Part shown: in pieces, positions 12,278-24,769 of the stretch | Layout: every line of letters begins with the position of its first letter | Position numbering within the stretch: the stretch's first letter is position 1 | Origin: Spongilla lacustris | Taxonomy: Eukaryota > Porifera > Demospongiae > Spongillida > Spongillidae | DNA length: 64,000 bases | Direction: 5' to 3' | Assembly: GCA_949361645.1 (NCBI GenBank) | Contig: OX442416.1 | Location: 8,314,362 to 8,378,361 of the forward strand | Program-made: the position numbers and the translations under genes | Notes under the pieces: model-generated | Databases searched by the model: none | What the model saw: the letters and a program-made list of their open reading frames with translations, nothing else | What the model was told of the DNA's origin: nothing

Positions 12278-13559
12278 ATGGAATTCAATGTAAGTGGTTT
12301 TCAGTACAACTGTGAATGTGAAAGGTACTTACATGTACCAATGATTTGTATTTATTCACAGGTGTACTGGTCATGGCTTTCCAAATGGTTAGGCTATGCA
12401 GAAAAGCAGTTGATAAACACATTCAAGTAAGTACATACATGTACATGTACTCGATGCTTTTAACACCACCAAGCTGTGATAATTAGTGTACACAATTATT
12501 AGTGTATTTAACTATGTTCCATTGACTGTACATGTGTAACATTTGGACCACTGCATTATGCGACTGTACCTCTAGTAGCAGAATCGATATGGTCATTATG
12601 GAAGTGTGATCTCACATCCTTGCATCCCTTCACACTGCTCAAGATGTAGGATATCCCTGGCACATATCTCGGGACTCCACACCTGTGATGCACTGGAACT
12701 AACAAATACCACCTAGGGTCAATGACATCAGAGTACTGTTTGGAGGGGAATAGCAGTCTACATGTACATGTATGGTGCCAGTATGCTCACAGTGAGTTCG
12801 TGGTATAGGCAAGCTCTTCCAATTAAAAAATACCAAATAATGTCCTCCATGGGCCATGTATTTTTGCATGTATATACATGTACATGTACATGGTTGAAGG
12901 CGACATTGGTGTCTAGTAATATGACAAATGTAATGGATGTAATGTAATGTGATAAATATAGAACTAAACATTTGCATTTTTACCTTTGATTTGCTCCACT
13001 ATTGCCTTCACATTAGCCCCTACCTCCTCACAGACATGTTCCTAGGCTGGAGCTCGCCTGACCCAATCTGTCCTACTTACTGGTGCCTGATGTCTGCAAG
13101 CTTCGCTCCTCAGTGTGCCTCTCCTAGGTGGTGGATACACTGTGATTGTAGACTGAACCAAGGTTAGTTTCCATATTTGTGTAGAGTTGGTAAATGTGCT
13201 TGTAGTTCACTTGTATCGGGCATTTAATTGTGGCATTGATTTGCCTTTGTACAACAGTCTGGGTTGGTTTACAAAGGCTGTGCCACTGGGACGATGTGTG
13301 GGATGGTGGATGTCCATTACAAAGCCAGTGAGTACATGTACATGTACATGTAGGTTGCCCACGCCTCTTTGGATATCCCCTCTCCCCTTACCTTTAAAGA
13401 CGTTTTTGACCCATGCATGAAATGCATGTTGATAGACATGCCCTACGAGATTAAGTCCTGTAGGGTCCCAAGTTCTGTGCTTTCAGTTCTAGTACTACAT
13501 GTATGAAGACGAACACATACACATGAACAAACACACACATGTACATGTATACACACACA

Positions 13560-13606
<47 letters not shown>

Positions 13607-16340
13607 TTAGACCTTAGAAGACTTACCAGGCTGTACATATCTATTGATTACAAAGATATGGGCTTATGTGTTGATTGCTGTGTATTTGTTCACATTCATT
13701 TTTTAACGAGGTCATCAATTTAATTGTTCTGCAATTACTCTGAATAATTTTGACTGTTTTGTGTCTTCAGGGTTCATTTAGCACAATTCATCTTCTTGCC
13801 AGCAACGCTCTTTCCGATTCCAGTACTGCAGTGTTAACTTTCCTCCATGTTGTGGCTATGGAGCTCCCTTCCTCCCCTCCCGCCACTACCTCCTTTCTCT
13901 CCCCTCAGTCCCCTCCCTCCTTCCACATTCCACATCCTCCAATTCTCCTTTATGCCTTACCCTTTCCCTTCTTGTGGGTTTTCATAAGACTATCTCTTCT
14001 TTACCCAAAGATGGAGGCATCAATATTTAATCCAATGAAAGTGTTTCCAAGGATGATAGTAACATTGGTGGAGAAAAGTACCTTCATCTGTTGGTATGTA
14101 GTAATACATGTATGTATGTCCTCGTGAACTCCTCCAATTCCTATCCTCTCCATTCCTACCTCCTCTCCCTCTATTCCGCATTTCTCCCCTCTCCCTTGTC
14201 CATATTTATTCTTATATGTAATCACTCCTATCCATGTGCAGCAATGATGTTTGATGTTTGTGTATATGATATGTATGATAGAGTGTGCTGGGTGTGTGCC
14301 CAAGATGATGTAATGGTCATTTATATAATTGCTACTTTGCTTATGAAATAATATGGGCTCAAACTAGATAAAAATGCTTGGATGATGGTATGATAGAATC
14401 ATTGCACACCCCACTATCAGCTCCACCCTACTACAGTAGATAGTAAACACATACATGTACCTCTCAAAAGGGCTTTATAATATGTTCAACAGTGTCCATT
14501 AATAGTAACGCAGTGAGTAGGTTATCTATGATAGAATCATTGCACACCCTATCAGCTCCACCCTACTACAGTAGGTAGTAAACACATCTGTCAAAGGAGC
14601 TTTATAAATGTTCAACAGTGTCCATTACTAACGCAGTAGGTATGTAGGCATGTAGTATGTATGCATTTAATCTACATGTGTGAATCCACCTGCCGTGCAT
14701 CACAGATAGATACATTTAGGCTGTTACATTCATGTGTTGTTGAGATAGTATAGCTAATTTGCGATTAAAATTATATTGATTTTGGCATTTTTAGGGCCCA
14801 TGCAGCTCAAGTCATCCCCTTGCCATCAATGTTCTTCCCAATCCAGTACTGCAGTTTTAAATTTTCTCCGTAAGAAACTCCCTTCCCCCTCTCCTACTCC
14901 TCCTTCCTTACCCTCCTTCCCTTCTGCCCCTCTTCCCTCCCCCTCCCCTCTCCTCTGCTCCCCTCTCCTCCTCCCTCCTTCCCCTCCTCCCTCCCCTCCC
15001 CTCCCCTCCCATCCCCTCCCCTCCCCTCCTCCCTCCCCCCTCCTCCCTCCCCCCTCCTCCCTCCCCCCTCCTCCCTCCCCCCTCCTCCCTCCCCCTCCTC
15101 CCTCCCCCCTCCTCCCTCCCCCCTCCTCCCTCCCCTTCTTCCCCCTACCTTCCTACTCCATTCTTCCTTTCCACCCCTTCTCCATTTTGTATGTTCCATA
15201 AGACTACATGTACCTCCCTTCCCCCAAAGATGATGGAAGTGTTTTAATGGATACCAAACTTTGGTTGAGAGAAGTACTTTTGTCTGTTGGTATGAAGTAA
15301 TATGTATATCCCATTCCTTCCTCGCCCTCTTCTCCCCATTTGTTCTCTTCACATTTCCTTCCTCTTCTCTTCTTTCTCTTGTCTGTATATTACACCTATA
15401 ACCATATCATCTATCCATCACATGCCGCTAGCTCCAACGTTGTGATTGGCTGGTGGTCTATCACCATTGAGATCTGATCTGTGGATGATCTGGTCATGCA
15501 CTAAGGAACAAGAGGAGAAAGCTGAAGTTCACAGTAATGAAATTATACGGTGCATTACAGGTCTCCCACATGTGTTTCTTAGTACAGGTATGTGTATATC
15601 ATCATACACATGTATACGCATGTGCTTAACCAATTGTCTTTATTTCCAGGTTTTCATTTGGTCAGATTCCGGTTACATTTGCATGAACTGTTTTAGTTGC
15701 ACATGGAAATGTATATTTATGTACATTAGGTTAGGGTCTAGCCTATAGTCCATAGGTGGGCATGCTCCAGCTGCTGAATCCATCTCACTTGTAAGTTTCA
15801 TAATGGGCTATGATGATAGGATGTGAATAAAGCTTGTCTTGTTTATCAGCTGGCCTTTCTGCTAGCTGTCGCTCTGCTATTTTACTCTAGTCAGCTGTTG
15901 TGGTAAGGTACCTAAAAATGCTATTATCATTTTGAGACTTTCACTTTCTAAATACGTTTTTCTGACAATAGACACTTCTAATTTGATTTGTAGCATCAAA
16001 CGTAGTTTTTAACCCTACATGTTATTGATATGAATTGAGAAAGGTGCATTAATAGAACACTATGATTTGCAAGCACATGTACGTACACAATGTACCCATT
16101 CTAACACATAGAAAAGAATTAATCTTTAAGGAAAAGAATAAATATTTTTACAAGTACATACATGACTTTGTGTTTTTTAATAGTGTCACTTGTTTGTCAT
16201 CATTGAGGAAGCACCATCTGTTGATAACCTCCTGTGTAAGTTACATCATTTGGAGTATTTCCAAGTCCTTACCATCAACTCTAGTCACCTGCCATCTGTC
16301 CAGTCACCTGTTAACCTGTTAAGCACCTGTCAAGCCAAGT
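12278..16340 (+). CDS. Candidate multi-exon gene, not recognised
   Basis: Exon candidates chain in phase. 12278-12289 (MEFN, donor GTAAGT) joins 12362-12426 (VYWSWLSKWLGYAEKQLINT, donor GTAAGT). That joins 13771-13822 (VHLAQFIFLPATLFPIP), which joins 14011-14093 (MEASIFNPMKVFPRMIVTLV, donor GTATGT). Further open pieces with splice-like ends lie at about 15480-15563 (WSCTKEQEEKAEVHSNEIIR), 15650-15730 and 16190-16234 (HLFVIIEEAPSVDNLL, donor GTAAGT), but their phases were not fully reconciled. I do not recognise the protein; the visible part is hydrophobic. The exons are short and could be partly chance. Confidence 0.3.
13538..13601. repeat. (AC)n microsatellite
   Basis: A run of AC dinucleotides with a few interruptions. 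The histidine/threonine-rich frame over it is an artefact of the repeat. Confidence 0.9.
14389..14642. repeat. Tandem duplication of about 130 bp
   Basis: GATAGAATCATTGCACACCC begins at about 14393, and the near-identical GATAGAATCATTGCACACCC-TATCAG begins at about 14530. Each is followed by CAGCTCCACCCTACTACAGTA, a shared AAACACAT, a GGGCTTTATAA/GGAGCTTTATAA word and TTCAACAGTGTCCATTA. The two copies differ by small indels, so this is a fairly recent local duplication. Confidence 0.85.
14794..15311 (+). pseudogene. Decayed duplicate of the 13771-14110 exon pair
   Basis: The start matches the exon at 13771: GGCCCATGCAGCTCAAGTCA here against GGTTCATTTAGCACAATTCA there, and both run into CCAGTACTGCAG. 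The frame gives AHAAQVIPLPSMFFPIQYCS against VHLAQFIFLPATLFPIP. The end (15228-15297) matches the exon at 14011, but the ATG frame hits a stop after five codons. Copy one keeps open frames and copy two does not, so copy two looks like a dead exon duplication. Confidence 0.5.
14881..15180. repeat. Polypyrimidine tract with CTCCTCCCTCCCCC minisatellite
   Basis: About 300 bases are almost pure C/T on the + strand. The core (about 15020-15135) repeats a 13-14 bp unit CTCCTCCCTCCCCC about eight times. The opposite strand has repeated GGGGG/GGAGG runs, so it could form G-quadruplex or triplex DNA; this is inference. Proline/serine and glycine-rich frames across it are artefacts. Confidence 0.9.
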
Positions 16341-16359
16341 CACCTATCAAGCAATGTGT

Positions 16360-18200
16360 ATCGTCCTGTGGTATAATATATGGTATAATACTGCTGTTGT
16401 GTATAATATATGTACAGTCCTGTGGTATAATATGTACAGTCCTATAGTATAAAATGTTCTGTCCTCTGGTATAATATGTACAAGTCTTGTGGTATAATAC
16501 ATGTACATGTAGGTACAGTCCTGTGGTATAATATGTTCTGTCTTATGGTATAATATGTTCTGCCCTGTGGAATTATAATATATGTACAGTCATGTTCTGT
16601 CCTGTGGTATAATATATGTACAGTCCTATGGTATAATATGTACAGTCATGTTCTGTCCTATTACCGGTATAATATGTACAGTCAAGTTCTGTCCTGTGGT
16701 ATAAATGTAATATATGTACAGTTCTGTTCTGTCCTGTGGTATAATATATGTACAGTTCTATGTTATAAATATATGTACAGTCATGTTCTGTCCTATGGTA
16801 TAATACAATGTATGTACAGTCATGTTCTGTCCTGCGGTATAAATATGGTACAGTCATGTTCTGTCCTGTGGTATAATATATGTACAGTCCTGTGGTATAA
16901 ATATAGTACAGTCTTGTTCTGTCCTGTGGTATAAATATGGTACAGTCATGTTCTGTCCTGTGGTATAAATATGGTACAGTCTTGTTCTGTCCTGTGGTAT
17001 AATATATGTACAGTCCTGCGGTATAAATATGGTGGTATAAATATGGTACAGTCATGTTCTGTCCTGTGGTATAAATATGGTACATTCATGTTCTGTCCTG
17101 TGGTATAATATATGTACAGTCCTGTGGTATAAATATGGTACAGTCTTGTTCTGTCCTGTGGTATAAATATGGTACATTCATGTTCCGTCCTGTGGTATAA
17201 TATATGTACAGTCCTGTGGTATAAATATGGTACAGTCTTGTTCTGTCCTGTGGTATAAATATGGTACAGTCTTGTTCTGTCCTGTGGTATAATATATGTG
17301 CAGTCCTGTGGTATAAATATGGTACAGTCATGTTCTGTCCTGTGGTATAAATATGGTACAGTCTTGTTCTGTCCTGTGGTATAATATATGTACAGTTCTG
17401 CGGTATAAATATGGTACAGTCATGTTCTGTCCTGTGGTATAATATATGTATAGCCCTGCGGTATAAATATGGTACAGTCATTTTCTGCCCTGTGGTATAA
17501 TATGTCATGTCCTATGGTATAATACAGTCATGTTCTGTTCTGTGGTATAATATATGTACAGTCCTGCGGTATAAATATGGTAGTCATGTTCTGTTCTGTC
17601 CTGTGGTATAAATATGGTACAGTATTGTTCTGTCCTGTGGTATAAATATGGTACAGTCTTGTTCTGTCCTGTGGTATAAATATGGTACAGTCTTGTTCTG
17701 TCCTGTGGTATAATATATGTACAGTCCTGTGGTATAAATATGGTACAGTCATGTTCTGTCCTGTGATATAAATATGGTACAGTCTTGTTCTGTCCTGTGG
17801 TATAATATATGTACAGTTCTGCGGTATAAATATGGTACAGTCATGTTCTGTCCTGTGGTATAATATATGTATAGCCCTGCGGTATAAATATGGTACAGTC
17901 ATTTTCTGCCCTGTGGTATAATATGTCATGTCCTATGGTATAATACAATGTATGTACAGTCATGTTCTGTCCTGTGGTATAATATATGTACAGTCCTGCG
18001 GTATAAATATGGTACAGTCATGTTCTGTTCTGTCCTGTGGTATAAATATGGTACAGTCCTGTTCTGCCCTGCGGTATAATATGTTCTGTCCTATGGTATA
18101 ATATGTACAGTCATGTTCTGTCCTATGGTATAATACATGTAATGGTACAGTCCTGTTCTGTCCTGCGGTATAATATATGTACAGTCTTGCGGTATAATAT
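16360..18200. repeat. Large minisatellite array with higher-order repeat
   Basis: About 1.85 kb is built of 20-35 bp units of the type GTCCTGTGGTATAATATATG + TACA or GGTATAAATATGGTACAGTC + ATGTTCT. Two unit types alternate irregularly. A higher-order block is duplicated with an offset of 421 bp: reverse-strand frames ending at 17508 and 17929 start with the same residues for most of their length. The array keeps long reverse-strand frames (YHRTEHDCTIFIPQDRT-like) only because units lack stops, so I do not call a protein. Many units hold a TATAAATA word. Units at the left edge are shorter and more diverged than those in the middle. Confidence 0.95.
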
Positions 18201-18443
18201 CGGAACCTAGTAGGTTCCATATAGGTTTGTGCCATATCATGAAGTCATTAAAAAATTAAAAAACTGACACGCACAGAATGGTAAGGTGATCATTTTTTGT
18301 TCGGGTCGCCAGACTGTTTAAAGAGAGCATCATACTGTTCTCGTTCACAGACCCATTTTTTTCTGTAGTCGCCTTCTTTCTTTCTGGGTGAGTATATCTC
18401 GGGATAGGAACGGTTTTAAGCCTGCGAAGATGTTTTTATCAAA

Positions 18444-18623
18444 ATGCGTTCACTAGAACGAAAGAGGAGAGCTAAACAACTTAGAGAAATTAAGATCCGG
18501 AACACACTCGTGAGAGCTACAGAGCAGATCCTGAAAAAGAGCAGACGTCTGCTCGTGACAGCACGATACCAGAAGAGTCCTGAGGGGAAGCGTGAGGTGG
18601 CTACCATAGCACGCAAAGATTAG
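18444..18623 (+). CDS. Short basic ORF with ARYQKSPE-type repeat unit (fragment)
   Basis: A 59-codon frame starts ATG and ends TAG. It encodes a lysine/arginine-rich sequence beginning MRSLERKRRAKQLREIKIRN and containing TARYQKSPEGKREVATIARK. ARYQKxPEKKRE-like units are known to me as tandem repeats in the N-terminal parts of some transposon-encoded proteins of sponges and cnidarians. Here only one clear unit is present, right beside the minisatellite array, so it is probably a fragment. The - strand frame over the same bases is its shadow. Confidence 0.3.
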   Translation: MRSLERKRRAKQLREIKIRNTLVRATEQILKKSRRLLVTARYQKSPEGKREVATIARKD

Positions 18624-20498
18624 TTGGTCATGGAATATTCAGTGTGATCCGCTTGGCAAGGTCTGGTGCACACATTGACTCAAGAGTGAGGCTGGTGCCT
18701 TTTGTATGAATCAGTTATTGCTTCAACACAGTCAATACACATGTGGGTCACAGTACAGCCATCATTGCCCACTGATTGCAATTTGACTTTAAACATTAGC
18801 ATCCAGTTCTCCAATCTGGTGTTGTATTGTGACTATCAGCTGATTGTCCAAGCAGATTAATTTGCCTAAAATAGGCGACAATGAGTGAGGTTGGGCCTCA
18901 TGATACCCTCCACCTTGAGTGGATAATACGTATATGTCTGAGAAGCAGACATATATGGGGGACCTATTCTCAATGGCAAATGAATGTTTAGTCAATAGGT
19001 AACCTTAATTGTACAACTGTAGATGTTTGTGACCTGTTACTTCAAAATATAAAGTGTTGCTTACTTTTATCAAAACTAAACCACGATATTGCAAGGCAAT
19101 GACATGTTCAGTTTTACTACAGCTGGACATGGAATAGCATTTACATGTGTAGTTGGGTTAAGTTCTTCTGCATAGCTGGTATACCTTTTCTCTCTACCTC
19201 CACTGTTAAGTATAAGGCCATGCCTAATGTGATAATGTCCCAAACAAGACTAGTGACCTATGTATGATGGCATTGATAGCGAAAAATGACCTTTGAGGCC
19301 CCATGATCATGAGTAGTGACATCCACTGGGAATAGGTACATGTACATGGGAAATTGAAACTGACATCAGAACTAAACTACCATAGATCTGCAGTACGTCT
19401 GCAAAACCTTTTTGCAACAGGATTAAAGTTAAGTATGTTTTTAATTTTGTGACTGTGCATTGTATATTGGCATATTATGCATAATATACATCGAATTTTT
19501 ATTTTCATGATCATTTACAGTTGTACATACATGTTGTGTACATGTACATGACACAAAATAATTTAAAATAACTCACAAAACACACACAAACAACTACATG
19601 CACAGATAACTGTCCTGTTGGGTTGATTGGGGATAGGAGCGGACCAAGATTGATCGAGCATTAGCTCTAATCAATAGGCTGAGGCAGCCATATAGCTCAC
19701 TTACCAACATAGACTTCTAATCATTACTATCGCTATTACAATTATTAAACACTTAATTACCTTCTAACATCAAGTTTGGCAATCAGCCTAGTCAAAGCTA
19801 GGTTCAGACGGCTGTTACGCTGTACAGATCAAATGTTGTCTTGGACTTGCTGCTTGATGTGTGGACAGCCAGCCGTGAGGAGTGAGAAGCTTCTCAATCT
19901 ATGCCCCAAGCACCATGCACAGCGGTTCAGTGGGCTGAATATAAGTATCGTCGTATTTTCTGTTGCTAGCGTGTTATTAAAAGACGTGGTTTTGCCCCGT
20001 TTTGGGCATCCGTAAGTTCCGTAATGTCGTGAGATAGCCGTACAAATATTTTTATATATACGTGTAATAAAATCGGTACGAAAGTTAATATCAGAAAGAG
20101 TTCTTGCCTCGCTTTTGTTGCATTTGCAAATCTCGATGAATAGAAAACTACGCCAGCCTTCTGTGACTTCTGTCAACACTGCGCCGAATACATCTACACG
20201 TCTACTTACTTTACCACCGTAACGGCACTTGAAGGTATATGTATGTCGTCATCTTACGCACTCAAGCGCACTCTCTAAATTAACACCCACAATCACACAC
20301 ATGTACAGGTACCAAACCCGCACAGTTTTTGTACAAGCTGCAACGGGGATTGCAGTCCAATCAGAATGCAGGAGCCCAATAAATACATTCTGCGGCAGCG
20401 GGTAGTAAAGCCAATCTGATTTAGACACAATTATTCACGATTGTATAGCACGCCACAATTCATTGACGTATTGCATAATACGCCTGTGTGCGGGTTTA
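18624..20498. other. No supported gene
   Basis: A - strand frame of 116 codons (19829-20179) and a + strand frame of 79 codons (19776-20015) overlap and neither resembles a known family. A paired word ACACCCACAATCACACACAT occurs near 20284 and again near 20560. Confidence 0.3.
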
Positions 20499-20543
20499 GT
20501 ACCCGACCTTCCGCCAAAACGCTAAGGTCGGGCTACGCCCAAC
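20499..20543. mobile_element. Eroded GC-rich palindromic element (third copy)
   Basis: CCCGACCTT ... AAGGTCGGG form a stem around a 13-base loop, and the right arm continues GGCTACGCCCAAC, which is the same arm as in the two intact palindromes at 46.28 and 46.47 kb. The left arm is cut short after CCCGACC. A weak 6 bp repeat TAGTAC lies on both sides. Confidence 0.6.
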
Positions 20544-20554
20544 TTGTTACTAGT

Positions 20555-20900
20555 ACACACCCACAATCACACACATGTACAACACCCACAATCCTATGGC
20601 ACTACTCACATGTACACACACCCCACAACCCACGTACACACATCCACAAGTGAAAATCCCATGGCACTCCACACATGTCCACACCCACAATCCCTAGGCG
20701 CTCCACCTCTACACAACAGGGTGTTCGTAAAGACAGCATACATGTATTAGGCACTGCAACAAGGGGAAGATCTAGTTTTGATCACGATAAGAATACTGAA
20801 TAAGGTTGTTCAGAGCTAGGCCTCTACTAGACAAATAGTAATAGCACACAGCACACACATGTACACAATCACAACCCACCCACAACCCTTGCATACATGT
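20555..20900. repeat. Degenerate ACACCCACAATCC repeats
   Basis: Several imperfect copies of an A/C-rich unit (CACACCCACAATCCYATGGC-like) run along this stretch, with ACACATGTAC words between. No gene is seen. Confidence 0.6.
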
Positions 20901-20929
20901 AGTCTTGAAAACAAAGTTGTTCTCGTTGT

Positions 20930-21145
20930 ATTGACCTATCTGATATTTCGGGTCTATGTGGTATGACTACCCCCTGAGAATACCGTGACCGGAGGTAGGC
21001 GTTACCGTCACGTGAGCCATACTCTACCACTCAGAATTGTTAAGACAATCCACTTATATTGACCTATCTCAGGTACACTTCATATGTGATACACCATTTT
21101 ATGCACATGGTGTGACTACCCCCTGAGGATGGCATGACCGGAATC
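20930..21145. repeat. Imperfect direct repeat, about 125 bp apart
   Basis: ATTGACCTATCT followed by GTGACTACCCCCTGAG... and ATGACCGGA occurs at about 20930-20995 and again at about 21058-21141 (first copy TATGACTACCCCCTGAGAAT, second GTGACTACCCCCTGAGGATG). The spacer lengths inside differ. Confidence 0.7.
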
Positions 21146-21338
21146 ACGTCCATTAATCTCTTCTTTTTAAAAACTATGAGACAAAGCTGATGAGTGTTAT
21201 GGGGTGTGCTCTGGTGACAAGCTGGAATAAGTATGCTGTTATATGCACTGCAGTTACTGTTTTTAAAAATTTCAGTTTCAATTTATGGTTTTCTATTTGT
21301 AGAAGGTTCTAAGCTACACAAGATACAAATATGTTAAT

Positions 21339-21548
21339 CTCTCTGAGAAAGTTAGTATATGATTTGATGACGATGATGGTGTAAAAAGGAAGGGAACAAT
21401 GGCTTGGAGATACATGTACAATAATAATTCAATTCCCAAATTTTGCAGAACAGGATAGCATTTATGTTGCTAAATATAGGTACATGTGTATCTCCTTTTT
21501 ACACCACCACAATCTTCAAATGTACATACCACTAACTTTCTCAGTGAG
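21339..21548. mobile_element. Inverted-repeat element, about 210 bp (MITE-like)
   Basis: Left arm TCTCTGAGAAAGTTAGTATA ... GATGGTGTAAAAAGGA (21339-21394) is matched in reverse complement by TCCTTTTTACACCACCA ... ACTAACTTTCTCAGTGAGA (21491-21548). The arms have a few mismatches. The interior has no reading frame. Confidence 0.7.
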
Positions 21549-21867
21549 AATTTTCATATATCATTTCGTTCATTTTTTTTATGTGGCTATAACAAAACCC
21601 AGTCATTGTAATGCCTAGCAACACCATGTTACATGTAAATGTATAAATTGATACAGTTTGTAGTATAATCATGTAACTGATGACGAGGTTTTCTACTATA
21701 TTTAAATTACATGTACTTGCAAATAACCAATCAGATTGTGCGAATAACTTGTCGGGCACATACCTGTAGCATATATGGCATTCATAGTACATGTACATGT
21801 ATTATTATTGGGACATTGGTAAATGTATCAACAAAAAAATGGAAGATAATTCATGACCTTTCCCCCT

Positions 21868-21935
21868 TGGGGGTAGTTGATAAGGCAGTGTGGTGGCAAA
21901 GTAAGAGGCCAGGGTTCAATCCCTGGTACATGTAA
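21868..21935 (+). mobile_element. tRNA-derived SINE-like fragment with A and B boxes
   Basis: TAGTTGATAAGGCAGTGTGG resembles a pol III A box region, and GGTTCAATCCC, 30 bases on, matches the B box consensus. The sequence before it (GACCTTTCCCCCTTGGGGGT) recurs in a second copy at 23450. The fold is not a full tRNA because the acceptor arms do not pair, so I call a tRNA-related SINE head rather than a tRNA gene. Confidence 0.45.
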
Positions 21936-22937
21936 GGGAGATTTTACGTATAAATATAAAAGGGTATACACCTTGCTAGAATGCTACTAAGCAACCAAGC
22001 CAATTTTAGGTATCTAAATGTCCCTAGGGTATTCGTATGATTTTGTATTATCATCTTTGTATTTATATATTTTTGTACCTTGGGTGAATTGATCAAAGGC
22101 TTATGGTATTAATACCTTCTGAGATACAAGTGTTTGTATATAGCCCACTACTACCACCAATGGTATGTGTACTGATCCCCCCCCCCCCCCCCCCCACAGT
22201 GGTTTAAAAATAGGGGTCATGTAGACATTAGTGAATTTAGAGAAACAAATGATATGTTGTAATTATTGTGATTATGTGTTACAAGAAAATGTTTATTATT
22301 AATCGATTATAAGATTTGAATATTTCAAACCAAAATAATCAAGTTCTATTTCATTTGAATATCATAAAGTATTAAAATTTTAAAATATCCAAAATATGTT
22401 TGCAGGCATCCTTATTAGTTTACACAATTGAAGTACAAAAAGTAACACTTTATATATGAACCTTACTACATAAAAATCAAAAATGTAAAATCAAGAATTA
22501 GCAAATATGGTGTGAATGCTGCATGCTGACAGACAAAGTTCAGATTATGTTCCTGTCTCCTGATCCTGATCCTGATCATCTGCAAACATGCAGGCAAGTA
22601 GATGTTCTTCCAAAAATAAGCAACTTGATCTTGCATGCTATTGTGTACAAGACCGGGCATTGCGCTCCTCACCACAAAACGAGCATTTGACAATTTATTG
22701 ATCAATAACTTTTGATACACTATTAATTGGTACACCATTCTGTATCAGAATGCATATTATTGATCAACCATTGGCAATTACAAATCAAAATTAGATTTGA
22801 AGCTTTTTTGCTGCATGTGGTTGTTTCCATTTAGGTACTTTTTAATCATTTAAGTAGTTAATAACATTGCTGGAAAGATTTGAAATGGCAAATTGATCGG
22901 CTGTGATATTACATGTATTTTGATCATGTACAGCAAC
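21936..22937. other. No supported gene; poly-C run
   Basis: A run of about nineteen C lies at 22177-22195. The rest is AT-rich with no supported exon; the - strand frame at 22466-22738 has no recognisable feature. Confidence 0.35.
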
Positions 22938-23000
22938 ATGGCGGAATCCGAGCGGCTGGTGTCCTTTTCACGACCAGCTGATCCATTCATCAGTGCAATG
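22938..23000 (+). CDS. Candidate first coding exon
   Basis: CAACATGGCGGAA is a good eukaryotic start context. The open piece MAESERLVSFSRPADPFISA + M ends before GTGAGG, a good donor, after exactly 21 codons. It could be the first exon of the ZU5/Death gene to the right, but the next supported exon (25407) needs two bases from the previous exon, so at least one more exon is required. An open piece at 24000-24065 (AAMMGLIALSRYGGEHSWKI) is a further candidate. Confidence 0.3.
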
Positions 23001-23439
23001 GTGAGGCTGTCCATTCAGTTGTATAGAATCATTTTACATTTACTAGGACAACACCCACCTTGGTAAAATATCAAAGCTTCCTGTAACTACATACACAACA
23101 ATATCATGTTTACTGTGAATAAATTGTATTTTTTTTTAAAGTACCAGAAGTGCTAAAACACTTAATGTGGGAGCACAACGACATCATTCTGTCATACATG
23201 TATGTACATGTAATACCTGAAATTACCTTTAGGAAAGTGAAAAATACCACACAAATCTACCAATATCTGGTCACAGGGACCCGCAAGAACATATTATTGC
23301 AACCCAATAATAATCAATATCATGTTGTAACTCATGCAAAGTAGTGTTGCGTTCATATTATACAGTATTTATAGTTAGTGAAGGATTGTAATAATAGATA
23401 CATGTATATGATTTAAAATAAACACAACCAATGAACGAC

Positions 23440-23530
23440 CTTTTTACCTTTGGGGTAAAGGGAAGAGGAGATCAGATTGGGGTAGTTGATAGGACAGTGT
23501 GGTGGGACATGCACATTGCAGGTCAGAGAT
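23440..23530 (+). mobile_element. Second copy of the SINE-like fragment (B box lost)
   Basis: ACGACCTTTTTACCTTTGGG ... TTGGGGTAGTTGATAGGACAGTGTGGTGG parallels 21850-21895, including the A-box-like part, but the B box half has diverged. Confidence 0.4.
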
Positions 23531-24769
23531 AAACCAACTCATGATCAGTAGCCCTCACCATTTGGAGCTTCTCCTCAGAGGGCAGGGCAGACAAGGTGAT
23601 GAGGGTTCTCTTGGAGTAATGGAGGTGGGTGGCTCTGATGTGAATGGCCTCTGGAGAGGCAGCTGGAGGTGTGGTCCCCATAGCCAGGATCTGTTTGCTG
23701 TGGGGAGGGATGGGGTACACAGTGGTACAATCTTCCATGCAATTTGTCATGTAAAAATGATTTATTTGCTTGTATGACATTATCAGCAATTTTACAGTAC
23801 TGCTCACATTTGCACATGCATGTAATTTGCGAGTGAGTTGCTTGCTCGTGAAATCATTTGATGCACACAGCTTTAATCAAATGCATGTACCTTTAACAAA
23901 GAACCCCAAAGTTGACCTGGCTTCTAGTACGTGACTTGCATATAATTTAATTGACATGTGGATGCAATTTAAAAGCCTCCCTCTTGCATTTTCCACAAGG
24001 CTGCTATGATGGGGCTGATTGCACTAAGCCGATATGGTGGAGAGCATTCATGGAAAATCAATAATGTAACACAAAGTAAAGTTTAACATTACAAACTTAT
24101 TACCAATGTAAATTGTTCAATCAAATTTGTATGTGGTTAGACATTTGCCAGGTTACCAGAAGCTATATCGGTAATAGTCTTTGCTGCTAGTAAATACGTC
24201 TGTACATTCTGAATATTAATATTGCATGCAATTACATGTAGGATATCACAACACATAGCCACCAATTTATAATAGAAGCAAATAATCAAAACAGGACTAA
24301 ACCTTTATAAATCATAATGCTACCATCAATCTTCCTTGGAAGGACACCATTTTATATGTTGCCCACTCAAGAAGCCGTACTCTAGGACGAAGACATCAAT
24401 CGATCCATATACTGCGCTTTACTATAAGTTCATGCACCTTCTGCTTACCTTCAACTATGCATGTACACATGTAGGTATTAATCATCAATCAACAGTTCCT
24501 AAATGAGAAAGACATCAATGTACATGCACTGTACAAGCATTATACTCGTTTGTAAAAGTACTGTCGTGACATGAGATATGTAATGAATACTGATGTCTGC
24601 TGTGCCTCATGGTGGGCTCTAAACAGAATACAGTAAGGATATGCAAGGACCCCTTCCAGCAAAGTTTTTCTAGCCAGAGAGGCTAATTTAAGCTGTTCCT
24701 ACTAACCCAAGAACTTACCTGCACTTGCACTGGCAAAGAACACATACATGATACATGTACATGTAGCAC

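Noticed and set aside
14894..15352. Glycine/arginine-rich - strand frame and proline-rich + strand frame
   Set aside because: Artefacts of the polypyrimidine tract.
16360..18200. CRISPR-like regular array
   Set aside because: Units run on without unique spacers, two unit types alternate irregularly, and the DNA is eukaryotic.
16573..18235. Long - strand frames in the minisatellite (YHRTEHDCTIFIPQDRT-like)
   Set aside because: They exist because the repeat unit lacks stops. There is no start context, domain or splice support.
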